64,000 nt of DNA from Leptospirales bacterium. GTDB lineage: Bacteria; Spirochaetota; Leptospiria; Leptospirales; Leptonemataceae. This document shows, piece by piece, positions 54,187-63,146 of the stretch; the stretch's first letter is position 1; each line of letters begins with the position of its first letter. The notes under the pieces are model-generated. The model saw only the letters and a list, made by a program, of their open reading frames with translations. It was not told where the DNA came from and made no database searches. Made by a program: the position numbers and the translations under genes. Where the stretch lies: assembly GCA_019694685.1 (NCBI GenBank), contig JAIBBM010000007.1, positions 51,750-115,749 on the forward strand, in the 5' to 3' direction.

Positions 54187-55977
54187 TCAAGCGGGCGCGC
54201 TGTCGTCATACTCAACACCGAGTTTCTTGAGCTCATCTATGAGAGATTGGATCTCAGCCTGCAGTCGAGCAGGAGACGAAAGGTGTCCGAGTAGTTCATC
54301 ATCGCGAAAGATCAGCATGTAGTTGTACATGTTCCTGACGATTTGCTCAATCACACCTTCCACTGTCATGCCGTTCCAGCGGTTGTTGGATACGATTTCC
54401 AGGTCGTAGAATGGTATATAGCGCTTTCCGACTGCCAGAGACTCAATGGGAATTGTTTTGGATCTTGCAAGTTTCTCCTGGGTTGCCTGATTCGTATCAG
54501 ATTTGGCAGCGATGTGATTGTCCCAGATCGTGCGAAACGAAGTTCCAACTATGCGAAAGAGTTTGGTCGCACGCCGGCAGAGAGTAACAAAGCGTCGCAT
54601 TTCCTCATCCCCGCTGTCTTTCTTGAGCACTTCAGTGAGATTGTGAAAATGAAAGCTCATGTTCTTGTTCTTCTTGAAAAACACTTCGATGTCTCTCAGC
54701 AATGCATTGAATTCATCGATGGTTGCTTTGAACAAGCCCTGTTTGAACAGAATGATTTCAATGGGATTTCCGCCGTCGCGCGCGTGCACAGAGCTTTCTA
54801 GAAGGTAGAGGCTCGAGATATCAAAGTCTTTCATCACCACAAACAATAGCTTTGGCGGCTCGGTTTTGTGCGATTTCGCGGTCATATCGTTGACCATTTT
54901 TTCGTTGTAAATGCGCCTGAGGACTTCCGCTACGATCGGATTGAGAAAATCAGTCTTAACTTTTCCAGCGCCGTCATAGTCAAAGAAATTACGTTTGAGA
55001 TTTTCGATTTCACGCATTTCTGCCTTGCGCATGGCGATTTGCGTATGATGTTTTTTGATCATTCCGTCTATCTGCTGCATGACGGATTCAGGAGCGCGGT
55101 ATCTTTTCAGAACGGGTTTGCCCACACCCATTTCGTCTACGATTTCCTGCCAGGTGGGAACGCGTTTCTTTGCCAACCCGTGGAACGCTAGAATAGTGTT
55201 CTTAAGCGTAGGGTTTTTCGCATCAAGCGATGAAATGAATGCCATCGCATTGCGAAGGGCTTCGGTATAGCCGCCCAGTTCTTTGCTTTCTGAAACAAAT
55301 TTAATGAATGGATCCGTGAGGATCTTTCTGAAGTTTGGATATTGAATCAGAGCAGCATACATCTTCTGCATTTTGCCCGATTCTGCCGCGAGAACTTCCT
55401 GTCTTTCCACTCGCTTGAACATGGGTGCGACTGTAATGAATTCGTTGAAGAATTGATAAGCAGTCACAATCACATTGTAAGTGGGAGGATCCCATTGGGT
55501 CCAACCATCGCGAGCTGCGACGCGAAAGCATTTGATTACGGCTACAATTACATCTTCGTTGAGAGTGGAGAAGATGTCCTCCGCCTTTTTGGATATATGA
55601 AGATTTCTTCCCAGGAATCCGGTGGTCAGGGTTTCCGTATCTTTTCCCCAAACACCAATTTCTCCTCCGCCAAGGATAGCACCTAACAACCCCGTTCGTC
55701 GCGGCTCCGGCTTCTTTGGTGCCTGTCTCTGTGCACCGGCACCTGCGGCTCCGCTACCGGAGCCCGCCGAAGGTCGCTTTCTTTCTACTGTTTCTACGCC
55801 TTTTTGTTTTCGCGCATGTGCCGCGTCCAGTTCCTCAATTCTCTGGATGCGGGCGAATACATCGCTGACGGATTGAATTACTTTTTCAACTTGCTCTTGC
55901 ACTTCCGGAGGACGTGCTTTGCGGTATAGATCGCCGAAGGCCTTGTGCGCGGCAGCCCGCGTGAGGGTCGGGTCCAT
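54187..55977 (-). CDS. Large cytosolic protein of unknown function
   Basis: 596 residues without signal peptide or membrane helix. Residues 60-100 are a Gly/Ala/Pro/Arg linker; the N-terminal 60 are helical; the rest (120-590) is a mostly helical fold rich in Phe, Lys and Arg. No motif is recognised. The overall plan (charged linker, long helical core) resembles the unknown protein at 43.9-45.7 kb and both may belong to one lineage-restricted family. Placed between lolA (1-base gap) and the phosphofructokinase gene. Confidence 0.7.
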   Translation of the reverse strand: MDPTLTRAAAHKAFGDLYRKARPPEVQEQVEKVIQSVSDVFARIQRIEELDAAHARKQKGVETVERKRPSAGSGSGAAGAGAQRQAPKKPEPRRTGLLGAILGGGEIGVWGKDTETLTTGFLGRNLHISKKAEDIFSTLNEDVIVAVIKCFRVAARDGWTQWDPPTYNVIVTAYQFFNEFITVAPMFKRVERQEVLAAESGKMQKMYAALIQYPNFRKILTDPFIKFVSESKELGGYTEALRNAMAFISSLDAKNPTLKNTILAFHGLAKKRVPTWQEIVDEMGVGKPVLKRYRAPESVMQQIDGMIKKHHTQIAMRKAEMREIENLKRNFFDYDGAGKVKTDFLNPIVAEVLRRIYNEKMVNDMTAKSHKTEPPKLLFVVMKDFDISSLYLLESSVHARDGGNPIEIILFKQGLFKATIDEFNALLRDIEVFFKKNKNMSFHFHNLTEVLKKDSGDEEMRRFVTLCRRATKLFRIVGTSFRTIWDNHIAAKSDTNQATQEKLARSKTIPIESLAVGKRYIPFYDLEIVSNNRWNGMTVEGVIEQIVRNMYNYMLIFRDDELLGHLSSPARLQAEIQSLIDELKKLGVEYDDSAPA

Positions 55978-55978
55978 A

Positions 55979-56599
55979 TCAGTTGCTCTGGTTGAGAGGG
56001 TTTTCTACCGTGCGAGATCCTGCGGGGGCATCGTAAGAAAATAAACTTACGGGAAAGGCGTCTACTTTCCGCAGGTTGCTGAGAGTGATTGTGGTCCAGT
56101 CGCCTGAGCTTTTATGCCGAATGCTCAGTTGTTCGAGTGTGTGTTCCGCACCCCATTTGAGACGAACTTCCTGAATGTTGGAGGAAGGATTTTCCGATTC
56201 GAGTAACGCTGTGTTCCCACTGACTTTTGTTTTGAATCCAGTCAAAAGCCAGCCAAGTCCACCGCCGCCCGGGACCATGAGCTGTTTTCCTGCGACGCTT
56301 GATGATGGATTGTACACAACTAGTTCGCGTCCCGTAGCCGCAATCACTCGTCCGTCTGAGAGTGCGAGATGCACCTTACCATTGCTATACGAAAGGTTGC
56401 CGCGAAGAGCTCCCCCGCCGCCGGAGGATATGCTGATAGAAGCTTTGAATCCACCCAGGGATCGCATGCGAGACACGACTGCCTGAACGTCCGGGTTTGG
56501 TTCTGCAAATAACGGAACGGCGGCCAGTTGCCAGGCAACCGCCGCCGTCAGGAACAGAAGTCTGTAAGCAGACTTAGCCAAGAACCTTCTTGAATTCAT
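55979..56599 (-). CDS. LolA-like outer-membrane lipoprotein carrier
   Basis: 206 residues. Signal peptide with AxA cleavage near residue 32 (VPLFA). The mature part has the LolA pattern: a helix with [12 protein letters not shown], then antiparallel beta strands with [20 protein letters not shown] and [11 protein letters not shown], which form a half-barrel that holds acyl chains. It probably carries lipoproteins or lipids across the periplasm. ATG start overlaps the etfA stop by 26 bases. Confidence 0.85.
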   Translation of the reverse strand: MNSRRFLAKSAYRLLFLTAAVAWQLAAVPLFAEPNPDVQAVVSRMRSLGGFKASISISSGGGGALRGNLSYSNGKVHLALSDGRVIAATGRELVVYNPSSSVAGKQLMVPGGGGLGWLLTGFKTKVSGNTALLESENPSSNIQEVRLKWGAEHTLEQLSIRHKSSGDWTTITLSNLRKVDAFPVSLFSYDAPAGSRTVENPLNQSN

Positions 56600-57512
56600 C
56601 CGTCATTGCCGGCACAACTTTGAACAGATCGTCTACGATCCCGTACGTTGCGACTTTGAAAATGGGAGCATCTTTGTCTTTGTTGATGGCCACGATGTAT
56701 TTGGAAGATCCCATACCAGCCAGATGCTGGATGGCGCCTGAGATTCCGCATGCAATGTAGCAGTTTGGAGAAACTGTCTTACCAGTTTGTCCAACTTGCG
56801 CGCTGTGAGAAATCCATCCCGCGTCCACTGCAGCGCGGGATGCGCCAAGCGCTGCACCTGTTACATCGCACAGAGCCTGCAGAAGTGGCCAGTTTTCCGG
56901 GCCTTTGATTCCACGACCGCCTGAAACGATGATCGACGCGTCTGTGAGCTGAATCTTGGATCCACCTGACATGTCTGTGCTGGTGATTTTTCCGGTTACA
57001 TTGCCTTCTCCGGCTGAGGAAGTTTCGATTGCTTCTGCGCCAGAGTGAGCTTTCACTTCTTGAGAGTTGGGGCGGACTGTGATGACTGCCGGGCTCTTGA
57101 TACGAATATTTGCGAACGCTTTTCCAGAGTAGACTGGTTTGCGCAGTTCAACATTTTCAAGACTTCCTTTGATGCTCACCACATCTGCTGCAACGTTCGC
57201 TCCGAGTTGCACTGCAACGCGCCCAGCGTAGTCACGTCCTAGAACAGAATGAGCTGCCAGAACGATCTTTGCGCCTTTTTCTTTTGCAACCGCGGAAACG
57301 ATGTTTGCCATTCCTTCCGGGCTGTAATTTGCCAGAGTGGCTTTAACAACTGTATCTGCGCCTGCGCCCAGGAGTTCTTTTGCCTGTGCGTCATTGCCGT
57401 TTACAAGCAATGCAACGACTGGAGTTCCGAGGGTGCGCCCAGCTGAAACAAGCTCTTTTGAGATTTTCTTCAGCGAATCGCCTTTGAGTTCTGCTACTGC
57501 GAGTACTGCCAT
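56574..57512 (-). CDS. etfA: Electron transfer flavoprotein alpha subunit
   Basis: 312 residues, standard length. The FAD-binding C-terminal domain has the motifs [24 protein letters not shown] and the [25 protein letters not shown] stretch, given here in parts. With EtfB it carries electrons from acyl-CoA dehydrogenases to the respiratory chain. The ATG has a GAGGT Shine-Dalgarno sequence. Located immediately after etfB in one unit and 1.3 kb from the acyl-CoA dehydrogenase gene on the other strand. Confidence 0.96.
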   Translation of the reverse strand: MAVLAVAELKGDSLKKISKELVSAGRTLGTPVVALLVNGNDAQAKELLGAGADTVVKATLANYSPEGMANIVSAVAKEKGAKIVLAAHSVLGRDYAGRVAVQLGANVAADVVSIKGSLENVELRKPVYSGKAFANIRIKSPAVITVRPNSQEVKAHSGAEAIETSSAGEGNVTGKITSTDMSGGSKIQLTDASIIVSGGRGIKGPENWPLLQALCDVTGAALGASRAAVDAGWISHSAQVGQTGKTVSPNCYIACGISGAIQHLAGMGSSKYIVAINKDKDAPIFKVATYGIVDDLFKVVPAMTDEFKKVLG

Positions 57513-57530
57513 TGTATTCTACCTCTTTCC

Positions 57531-58292
57531 TCAGATTACTTTTGCTTCTTCGCGAAGCGCCTTAACCAGTTCTTTCGCCTTCGTTTCAGGTGCGTCACCG
57601 TCGATGATGCGGCCTGGTGGACGAGGAGGTGGAAGTTCGAGAGAAACGATTTCTACTTTTGCGAACCCGCTTCCGAATGAATCAGCTGCTTTCACATCTA
57701 CCTGCTTCTTCTTGGCTGCCATGATTCCTTTCAGAGAAGGATAGCGAGGTTCGTTCAGGTTTTTTGCTGCTGTGATCACTACTGGAGTGGAAGCTTCCAT
57801 GACTGCGCTTCCGCCTTCGATTTCGCGTTTTACAACTACTTTGTTTCCTTCAACTTTTAGCTCGATCGCGTTGTTGATGTTCGCGCATCCGAGAGTCTGT
57901 GCGATCATGGATGGAACCATGGAAGACTGAGAGTCAATTGCAACGTGGCCAGTCAGGATCAGATCTGGTTTTTCTGCTTCTACGAACTTCGCGAGCACTG
58001 AACCAGCGTAGCCAATGTCCAGAACGTTGTAGGAATCGTCTTTGATGTGAATTGCCTGATCTGCGCCGAGCGCATATGCAGTGCGAAGCGCTTCCACTAC
58101 GCGGTCCGGGCCGAGTGATGCCGCAATTACAGTCCCGCCGGTTTTTTCTTTCAGGCGAAGGGCTTCTTCGAGCGCGTGTTCATCAAAAGGCGATACAATC
58201 CATTTGATGCCGGCGTCTACAATTCCTGCGCCAGAAACCTTGATGCTGGTTTCTGTGTCAGGAACCTGTTTAATAAGTACGAGTATCTTCAT
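57531..58292 (-). CDS. etfB: Electron transfer flavoprotein beta subunit
   Basis: 253 residues. The AMP-binding site motifs VLIKQVPDTE, SPFDEHALEEALRLKE and LTGHVAIDSQSSMVP are present. It forms the EtfAB dimer that accepts electrons from acyl-CoA dehydrogenases in beta-oxidation. First gene of the five-gene leftward operon ending in the phosphofructokinase gene. Confidence 0.96.
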   Translation of the reverse strand: MKILVLIKQVPDTETSIKVSGAGIVDAGIKWIVSPFDEHALEEALRLKEKTGGTVIAASLGPDRVVEALRTAYALGADQAIHIKDDSYNVLDIGYAGSVLAKFVEAEKPDLILTGHVAIDSQSSMVPSMIAQTLGCANINNAIELKVEGNKVVVKREIEGGSAVMEASTPVVITAAKNLNEPRYPSLKGIMAAKKKQVDVKAADSFGSGFAKVEIVSLELPPPRPPGRIIDGDAPETKAKELVKALREEAKVI

Positions 58293-58360
58293 TGAGGATC
58301 TCCAATGGATAAAACTTGGATTCTACGACTTTTTGGTGGTCCGGGCCGGGGTCAATGACT

Positions 58361-58723
58361 TTACGTTTGGTCTTCCGCGTCAGAATCGCCTGGGAAAACG
58401 CGCTGAAATAGCTGCATATTCCATACAATAGAAAGAATCACGACGAGGAAATTCGCATCTGTCTTTAGATAGAAAGAAAGCCCCGCGACGAGAGGAATCA
58501 GATGAACCGTGAGGTAATGAAGGCCGCAAAGGATGGACATGCGATCCGGGGCTCCAGAAAGCAAAACGCGCAGTCTGGCGCGATAGAAATGAATGATCCC
58601 GGCGCTCTTCTCTTCCACACTCGTGAGTGAGTGGACATAAGCCTGACGGATGACCACGCTCAGGTAGGCGCAAGCACCCACACAAAGCACTGTAAATACT
58701 AGAAGTGGAATGGACAGTTGCAT
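58361..58723 (-). CDS. Small membrane protein of unknown function
   Basis: 120 residues with three hydrophobic segments (about 4-26, a short one near 60-80, and 86-105) and a charged acidic tail. The ATG at 58723 is preferred to a TTG 39 bases earlier. No motif recognised. It stands alone between etfB and the divergent acyl-CoA dehydrogenase gene. Confidence 0.5.
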   Translation of the reverse strand: MQLSIPLLVFTVLCVGACAYLSVVIRQAYVHSLTSVEEKSAGIIHFYRARLRVLLSGAPDRMSILCGLHYLTVHLIPLVAGLSFYLKTDANFLVVILSIVWNMQLFQRVFPGDSDAEDQT

Positions 58724-58779
58724 GAATCGAGAAGAGAAAAAATTGTTTATGGGACAGTGCAAGGAAAACTTTTCATCCT

Positions 58780-59970
58780 ATGGAAATATCGCTGAAGCCA
58801 GAGTCCGATCTTTTTGATCCAACGCCCGCCCATAGAGAGCTTCGTGAGGTGGTTCGCAAGTTCAGCGAAGGCCCATTGCGCGAACAGGCGCGTCATGGAG
58901 ACGAATCAGAAAAATTCAACATAGACTTGTTTCGCAGGCTGGGCAGCGAGCTTGGAATTCTCGGCCTCACAGTTCCTGAAGATCAAGGAGGAGCGGCTCT
59001 GGGCCCTGTCGCAGAAGTGATTCTGCACGAAGAGCTTTCCAAAAGCGATCCGGCGTTTACTTTGAGTGTTCTTGCCCACGAAATTCTATTTGTGAATAAT
59101 CTTTCCGTAAATGGAAACGATGCGCAGAGAAAGAAGTATTTACCAGGGGTCATTTCTGCGCAGAAGATAGGTGGTATGTGCATGACGGAACCTGGTGCTG
59201 GAACAGACGTTCTGAGTTTGACCACGGTTGCCGTGAAAAAAGGCGATCGTTATGTGCTCAATGGATCCAAAGCCTGGATCACAAACGGATACGAAGGCGA
59301 TTATTTCCTGGTTTATGCGAAGATGGACAATTCTTCCAATAAGAGTATTACCAAGTTCATCGTTGAGTCTGCATATCCAGGATTTCGCGTCGGGAAAAAA
59401 GAAGAGAAGATGGGCATGCGTGCGTCGAGCACAGCTGTTCTTTCTTTTGAAGATATGGAAGTCCCCGCGGAAAACCTTGTAGGGGAGGAAAACCGCGGCC
59501 TGGTTTCCATGATGCGCAATCTGGAGATCGAAAGAATCGCTCTGGCCGCACAATCACTTGGAATCGCAGAGCGCTGCATTGAAGTGATGGCAAAGTACGC
59601 AGTGAGCGATCGATCCAGTTTTGGAAAGCATCTCATTGAACACGGACAAATCCAGCGACTGGTTTCTGAAAGTTATGCGGACTGGTCTGCCGCTCGCTGT
59701 CTTGTGTATCATACAGCTGGAAGATTATCGCCTAACGTTCGAAATTCGACTGCGGCAGCCGCCGCCAAGCTTGTGGCAACACAGATGGCGGAAAGAGTTG
59801 GAAGAAATGCGATCCAGGTACTGGGCGGGAATGGTTACAGTCGTGAATATCCCGTGGAACGTCTTTACCGCGACGCGGTTCTATTGAGCATTGGTGGCGG
59901 AACCAACGAAGCCATGCAGAAGAACATTGCAAATGATCTTATTAAGATCTTCGCTGGTCCTTCGCACTGA
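58780..59970 (+). CDS. Acyl-CoA dehydrogenase
   Basis: 396 residues, the full three-domain fold. Recognised motifs: MTEPGAGTD and ALxxxG-type FAD contacts, GSKAWITNGYEGDYFLVYAK, SFGKHLIEHGQIQ and the C-terminal QVLGGNGYSREYPVERLYRDA, quoted in parts. The expected catalytic Glu lies near residue 365 (GGTNEAMQ). It oxidises acyl-CoA to trans-2-enoyl-CoA, passing electrons to the EtfAB pair encoded nearby on the other strand. Chain length cannot be decided. Confidence 0.94.
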   Translation: MEISLKPESDLFDPTPAHRELREVVRKFSEGPLREQARHGDESEKFNIDLFRRLGSELGILGLTVPEDQGGAALGPVAEVILHEELSKSDPAFTLSVLAHEILFVNNLSVNGNDAQRKKYLPGVISAQKIGGMCMTEPGAGTDVLSLTTVAVKKGDRYVLNGSKAWITNGYEGDYFLVYAKMDNSSNKSITKFIVESAYPGFRVGKKEEKMGMRASSTAVLSFEDMEVPAENLVGEENRGLVSMMRNLEIERIALAAQSLGIAERCIEVMAKYAVSDRSSFGKHLIEHGQIQRLVSESYADWSAARCLVYHTAGRLSPNVRNSTAAAAAKLVATQMAERVGRNAIQVLGGNGYSREYPVERLYRDAVLLSIGGGTNEAMQKNIANDLIKIFAGPSH

Positions 59971-60021
59971 AGGGAAAGTGATTCTCTAAACGGAGTAATT
60001 AGACGCAAGATGAAGCGGATC

Positions 60022-61134
60022 TCAAGTATCCGCGGTCTGGCGAGATGCGACGTAGTTCACAAGTGCTTCACGCTTGAGTACAAAGCCAATCTTAGTTCTG
60101 TCCTGGTAGAATACAGGTTTGAGCGGATGTTTTTCCGGAGTGAGTCTTCCAAGGATCGTCAAAATCAAATTGATGCCCAGTCCCGCGCCTTCGCGGTGAG
60201 GATCTTCCATGAGCTCCGTCAGGTTTTCCCCAAACATGGTGTAGTTGAGTCTTTGAAGAAGGCGTAATTTTTCCGGTCTTGAGATGCTTGTGTAGTTGGT
60301 AGTCCAGCAGGCAATGTTCGCGTCTGTGGATCTGAAAATTACGTCGAAGTATTTGTCTTCTGCTGCCGCGAGCTTGTGAAGGTTTTCATCCCCGTGTTCT
60401 TCCAGTTCTTCGCGGAACATGGATGCAAATTTGTTGTATTCGATTTTTGGGTCCACACCTGCCGGCTTTGCTACGTGTCTTTCAAAGAGCACTTTGTAAG
60501 TTGCCTTGGATGCGTTGATGGCCATTTCGTTGAGGCAGGTGTAAATCTCTGCGGAAAGAGACCCCAGGTTTTGCTTCATCAGTAAAAGTGAAATGATATC
60601 GCGCAAGAACGTTGCGATTTCTCCCGTCAGGCGATATGTACGGATGGTTACCTGCCAGTTCAGATCTTCCAGCTTGAGGCGCACCGCATCTTCCTGCAGT
60701 TGCTGAGAGAAGGCTGGCAGATTGATAGAGCGGCGAAGATCTATCATCTCAAGTTGTTTGAGGAAGTTGAGCTGCTCTGCGAAGAATGGATCTCTGAGAA
60801 ATCTTTTTGTTTCAACATCAAAGATCCATTTGTTCTTCCCGAGCAGGCGAATGAAATCATCGCGATAGTTCAATTTGACCGTTGAGTCATATATGAACTT
60901 GCCTTCCTGGTCGAGCATTCTCTCGAAGAATTCAACGACTCTCTCTTCTGTTTTCAGGAAATGCAAAAGTGTTTCCGCAGCGGCGGTCCCGGGTATGGCG
61001 ATCTTGGTGCCAAATCCAGATAGCTCATGGATATCAAATCTCCGGTCCATCTGCTGGCCCAGCGCGTTGACCTGGTCTGAGTTCAGAGACGTTGCAACAA
61101 CATCGCGGAATGCTTTCTGGATTTCCTTGTTCAT
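60022..61134 (-). CDS. Unknown protein with degenerate GHKL/histidine-kinase ATPase features
   Basis: 370 residues, cytosolic. No phospho-acceptor His box is seen, but three motifs of a HATPase domain can be read: an N-box-like LNEMAINASKATY (near 205), a G1-like region near VIFRSTDANIACW, and a G2-like GAGLGINLILTIL near 335. The N-terminal 190 residues contain helical segments and no sensory domain I recognise. It may be a GHKL ATPase of the anti-sigma or switch-kinase type or a lineage-specific relative. Function inferred only. Confidence 0.65.
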   Translation of the reverse strand: MNKEIQKAFRDVVATSLNSDQVNALGQQMDRRFDIHELSGFGTKIAIPGTAAAETLLHFLKTEERVVEFFERMLDQEGKFIYDSTVKLNYRDDFIRLLGKNKWIFDVETKRFLRDPFFAEQLNFLKQLEMIDLRRSINLPAFSQQLQEDAVRLKLEDLNWQVTIRTYRLTGEIATFLRDIISLLLMKQNLGSLSAEIYTCLNEMAINASKATYKVLFERHVAKPAGVDPKIEYNKFASMFREELEEHGDENLHKLAAAEDKYFDVIFRSTDANIACWTTNYTSISRPEKLRLLQRLNYTMFGENLTELMEDPHREGAGLGINLILTILGRLTPEKHPLKPVFYQDRTKIGFVLKREALVNYVASRQTADT

Positions 61135-61232
61135 CAGGTGGTGGCATTTGTGAAATATCGCCGCATTCCAGTCAAGAACTAGTGCCCGGATTTTTTGGAT
61201 TGAGGCCTGCCCGGGCCCCCTGTGAATGAGTC

Positions 61233-62066
61233 ATGTTCCTTTGTGCTCGGATTGGCCTTTTGGTAGTTCTACTGGTGCATGGTTGCACGGAAAGGAGAGC
61301 GGTTATGAATCCGTTAGACGATGAGACTCTTGCCTCTCGGGTTTTCTTTCCGCGTAAGAGTGCAGGCCGGGCTCCGGCGGGGGCCAGGGATTTGATGATT
61401 CCAGTTGCCAGGGCAGAGCTCGGCGCTCGGTTCTATGAGAAGGATCCAGCGTTTCGTACTGTGCTCTATTTCCACGGGAACGGAGAGACTGTTCCAGACT
61501 ATGATCGCATTGCAGGGCTCTATCATAGATCCAGACTGAACTTATTCGTAGTCGACTATCGGGGCTACGGATTCAGCACCGGAAGTCGTCCTACTCTAAG
61601 ATCGCTTTCAGAAGATCCGCCTATAGTCAGTGAGTTCTTCTTGAAGCAGATTCGGCCTGCTGCGCCGCTTCCCATCATAATGGGGAGATCTCTGGGCAGT
61701 AGTCCAGCCACGGATATTGCCGTGTCCAATCCGCAACGTTATGCGGGCTTGATTCTTGAGAGCGGGTTTGCGGATGTCAGGCCGCTTCTCGGGCTCCTGG
61801 GGGTTCAGCTGAGTGATGCACAGGAAGAGGAAGCCCACAAATTGTTTTCCAACGCGGGCAAGCTTTCCGGGATCAAAATTCCGGTCCTGATTCTACATGG
61901 AGAAGAAGATCACTTGATTCCGGCCAAACATGCGCGAGCCAACTTTGAAGCGGCTGCAGTTAAGCTGAAAACTTTAAAGATCATGCAAGGCGCAGGACAC
62001 AATGACCTGCTTGTGCAGAGCGATGAATACTTCTCATCGATCGATCAATTTGTGCAAAAGCTTTAA
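61233..62066 (+). CDS. Alpha/beta hydrolase, probable lipoprotein
   Basis: 277 residues. An N-terminal hydrophobic segment ends in LLVHGC (lipobox, Cys18). The hydrolase fold shows YFHGNGET (oxyanion), VDYRGYGFSTG, nucleophile Ser in GRSLGSSPA, Asp in HGEEDHLIP and His in GAGHNDL: a complete triad. Resembles the ABHD/BEM46-like hydrolases; substrate unknown. Likely on the outer face of a membrane. Confidence 0.88.
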   Translation: MFLCARIGLLVVLLVHGCTERRAVMNPLDDETLASRVFFPRKSAGRAPAGARDLMIPVARAELGARFYEKDPAFRTVLYFHGNGETVPDYDRIAGLYHRSRLNLFVVDYRGYGFSTGSRPTLRSLSEDPPIVSEFFLKQIRPAAPLPIIMGRSLGSSPATDIAVSNPQRYAGLILESGFADVRPLLGLLGVQLSDAQEEEAHKLFSNAGKLSGIKIPVLILHGEEDHLIPAKHARANFEAAAVKLKTLKIMQGAGHNDLLVQSDEYFSSIDQFVQKL

Positions 62067-62081
62067 AGATCTCTTCCAACG

Positions 62082-62507
62082 TTAGGCGATTTGCATCTCC
62101 ATTTTTTCTCGCAATGATTTGACGGGTGCCGCCAGTGCTACCATCGCCCCTGCGAGAGTTCCAAGCAGGCTTCCAGGGGCCGTATAGAATAGAAGAGACG
62201 CCGTATCCGCAAGCTGGGAAGCCATTTCCGAATTCACAGGAGCCAGAACCAGCCAGAGACCAAAACCCGCGGCCATGGCAGATCCAAAGCCAGTGTCCGC
62301 AGAGGCGCACAGCCTTACGAGTGCTACCCCGGCTCCGTAGTTTACGACGATCCAGGGAGCCATGGACACTCCGCTCTCCATGGCGATTTGCAGCGTTTCC
62401 TGGAGGGTCAGCTCCATTGTCAGCCAATTCCACATTGCTGTGGAAAAGAGCATTAGAGTGCCGCTCATTGCTCCATAAACCAGCAATCCGATCCCATGAT
62501 TCTTCAT
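62082..62507 (-). CDS. Small polytopic membrane protein of unknown function
   Basis: 141 residues with three or four hydrophobic segments and few charged residues until the C-terminal LREKMEMQIA. ATG 62507 has GGGGGG six bases upstream and is chosen over an earlier in-frame start. No family recognised. Convergent with the hydrolase gene, with only 15 bases between the two stops. Confidence 0.6.
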   Translation of the reverse strand: MKNHGIGLLVYGAMSGTLMLFSTAMWNWLTMELTLQETLQIAMESGVSMAPWIVVNYGAGVALVRLCASADTGFGSAMAAGFGLWLVLAPVNSEMASQLADTASLLFYTAPGSLLGTLAGAMVALAAPVKSLREKMEMQIA

Positions 62508-62546
62508 AAATCGCCCCCCATCCTGTTTGAGGAGCAAGATGTGTAC

Positions 62547-62580
62547 CCCAAAAATATCGCGGCTCGCGCTATTTTTTGGG
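62547..62580. repeat. Imperfect inverted repeat upstream of small gene
   Basis: CCCAAAAATA (62547-62556) and TATTTTTTGGG (62570-62580) flank a GC-rich core TCGCGGCTCGCGC. The arms are near-perfect and could form a hairpin. It lies between the divergent genes starting at 62507 and 62680. It may be an operator or a leader structure; read rightward a six-T run lies inside the right arm. Confidence 0.4.
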
Positions 62581-62679
62581 ACCCGGTTCAGGCTGCATCG
62601 GGTCTTACCAGTCGTGCGAGGATGATTCCCGCATGCAAAACCCGCAGGTGTACTTTGTGCCCTTGCGAAGGAGAAAAAT

Positions 62680-63102
62680 ATGATGAGACAATTTCTATTT
62701 GCCGGCCGCAGACATTGCGGCGGGCATCACAAATTCAGAGAAGAGGCAGGGTTCATGGGTGGTCCATTTGGTGTCCGCCGGCCGTTGCGTCATCTAGCTT
62801 ACCGGTTGAATCTGGATGAAGCGCAGGTGGCCAAATTGGCCGAAATACTGAACGAGCTCAAAACGGAGCGCGCGCAGGCGGAAGTAGATTCACGCAGAAC
62901 GTTAAGCGCTTTTGCGGACGCGGTTGCCGGTGAACAGTATCTGGAAGCAAAGGCCAGGGAAGCTTCCGAAATGCGTGTTAAAACTGCGGAGCGTCTTGGC
63001 GCCGCCGTGGAAAAGGCATTGCGCGAGATTCATTCGATGCTTTCAAAAGAGCAGAGAGAGAAGATTGCGTATTTGATTCGCACTGGAGAGCTTCTGATCT
63101 GA
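62680..63102 (+). CDS. Small helical protein of Spy/CpxP-like pattern
   Basis: 140 residues. The ATG has AAGGAG seven bases upstream. The N-terminal 40 residues are basic with a CGGHH segment that could bind metal; the remaining 100 are a continuous helical region (LNLDEAQVAKLAEILNELK, MLSKEQREKIAYLI) with the LTxxQ-like features of Spy/CpxP-type metal-sensor chaperones. No signal peptide is visible, so unlike those proteins it may be cytosolic. Confidence 0.65.
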   Translation: MMRQFLFAGRRHCGGHHKFREEAGFMGGPFGVRRPLRHLAYRLNLDEAQVAKLAEILNELKTERAQAEVDSRRTLSAFADAVAGEQYLEAKAREASEMRVKTAERLGAAVEKALREIHSMLSKEQREKIAYLIRTGELLI

Positions 63103-63117
63103 GACGTTAGCCGACTT

Positions 63118-63144
63118 TTCAAGGCGCCGCGTGGGCGCCTTGAA
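63118..63144. terminator. Symmetrical hairpin between convergent genes
   Basis: A perfect 10-bp stem TTCAAGGCGC / GCGCCTTGAA with a 7-base loop sits between the small rightward gene and the leftward membrane-protein gene at the right edge. No long T run follows on either side; likely a shared weak terminator. Confidence 0.5.
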
Positions 63145-63146
63145 CC

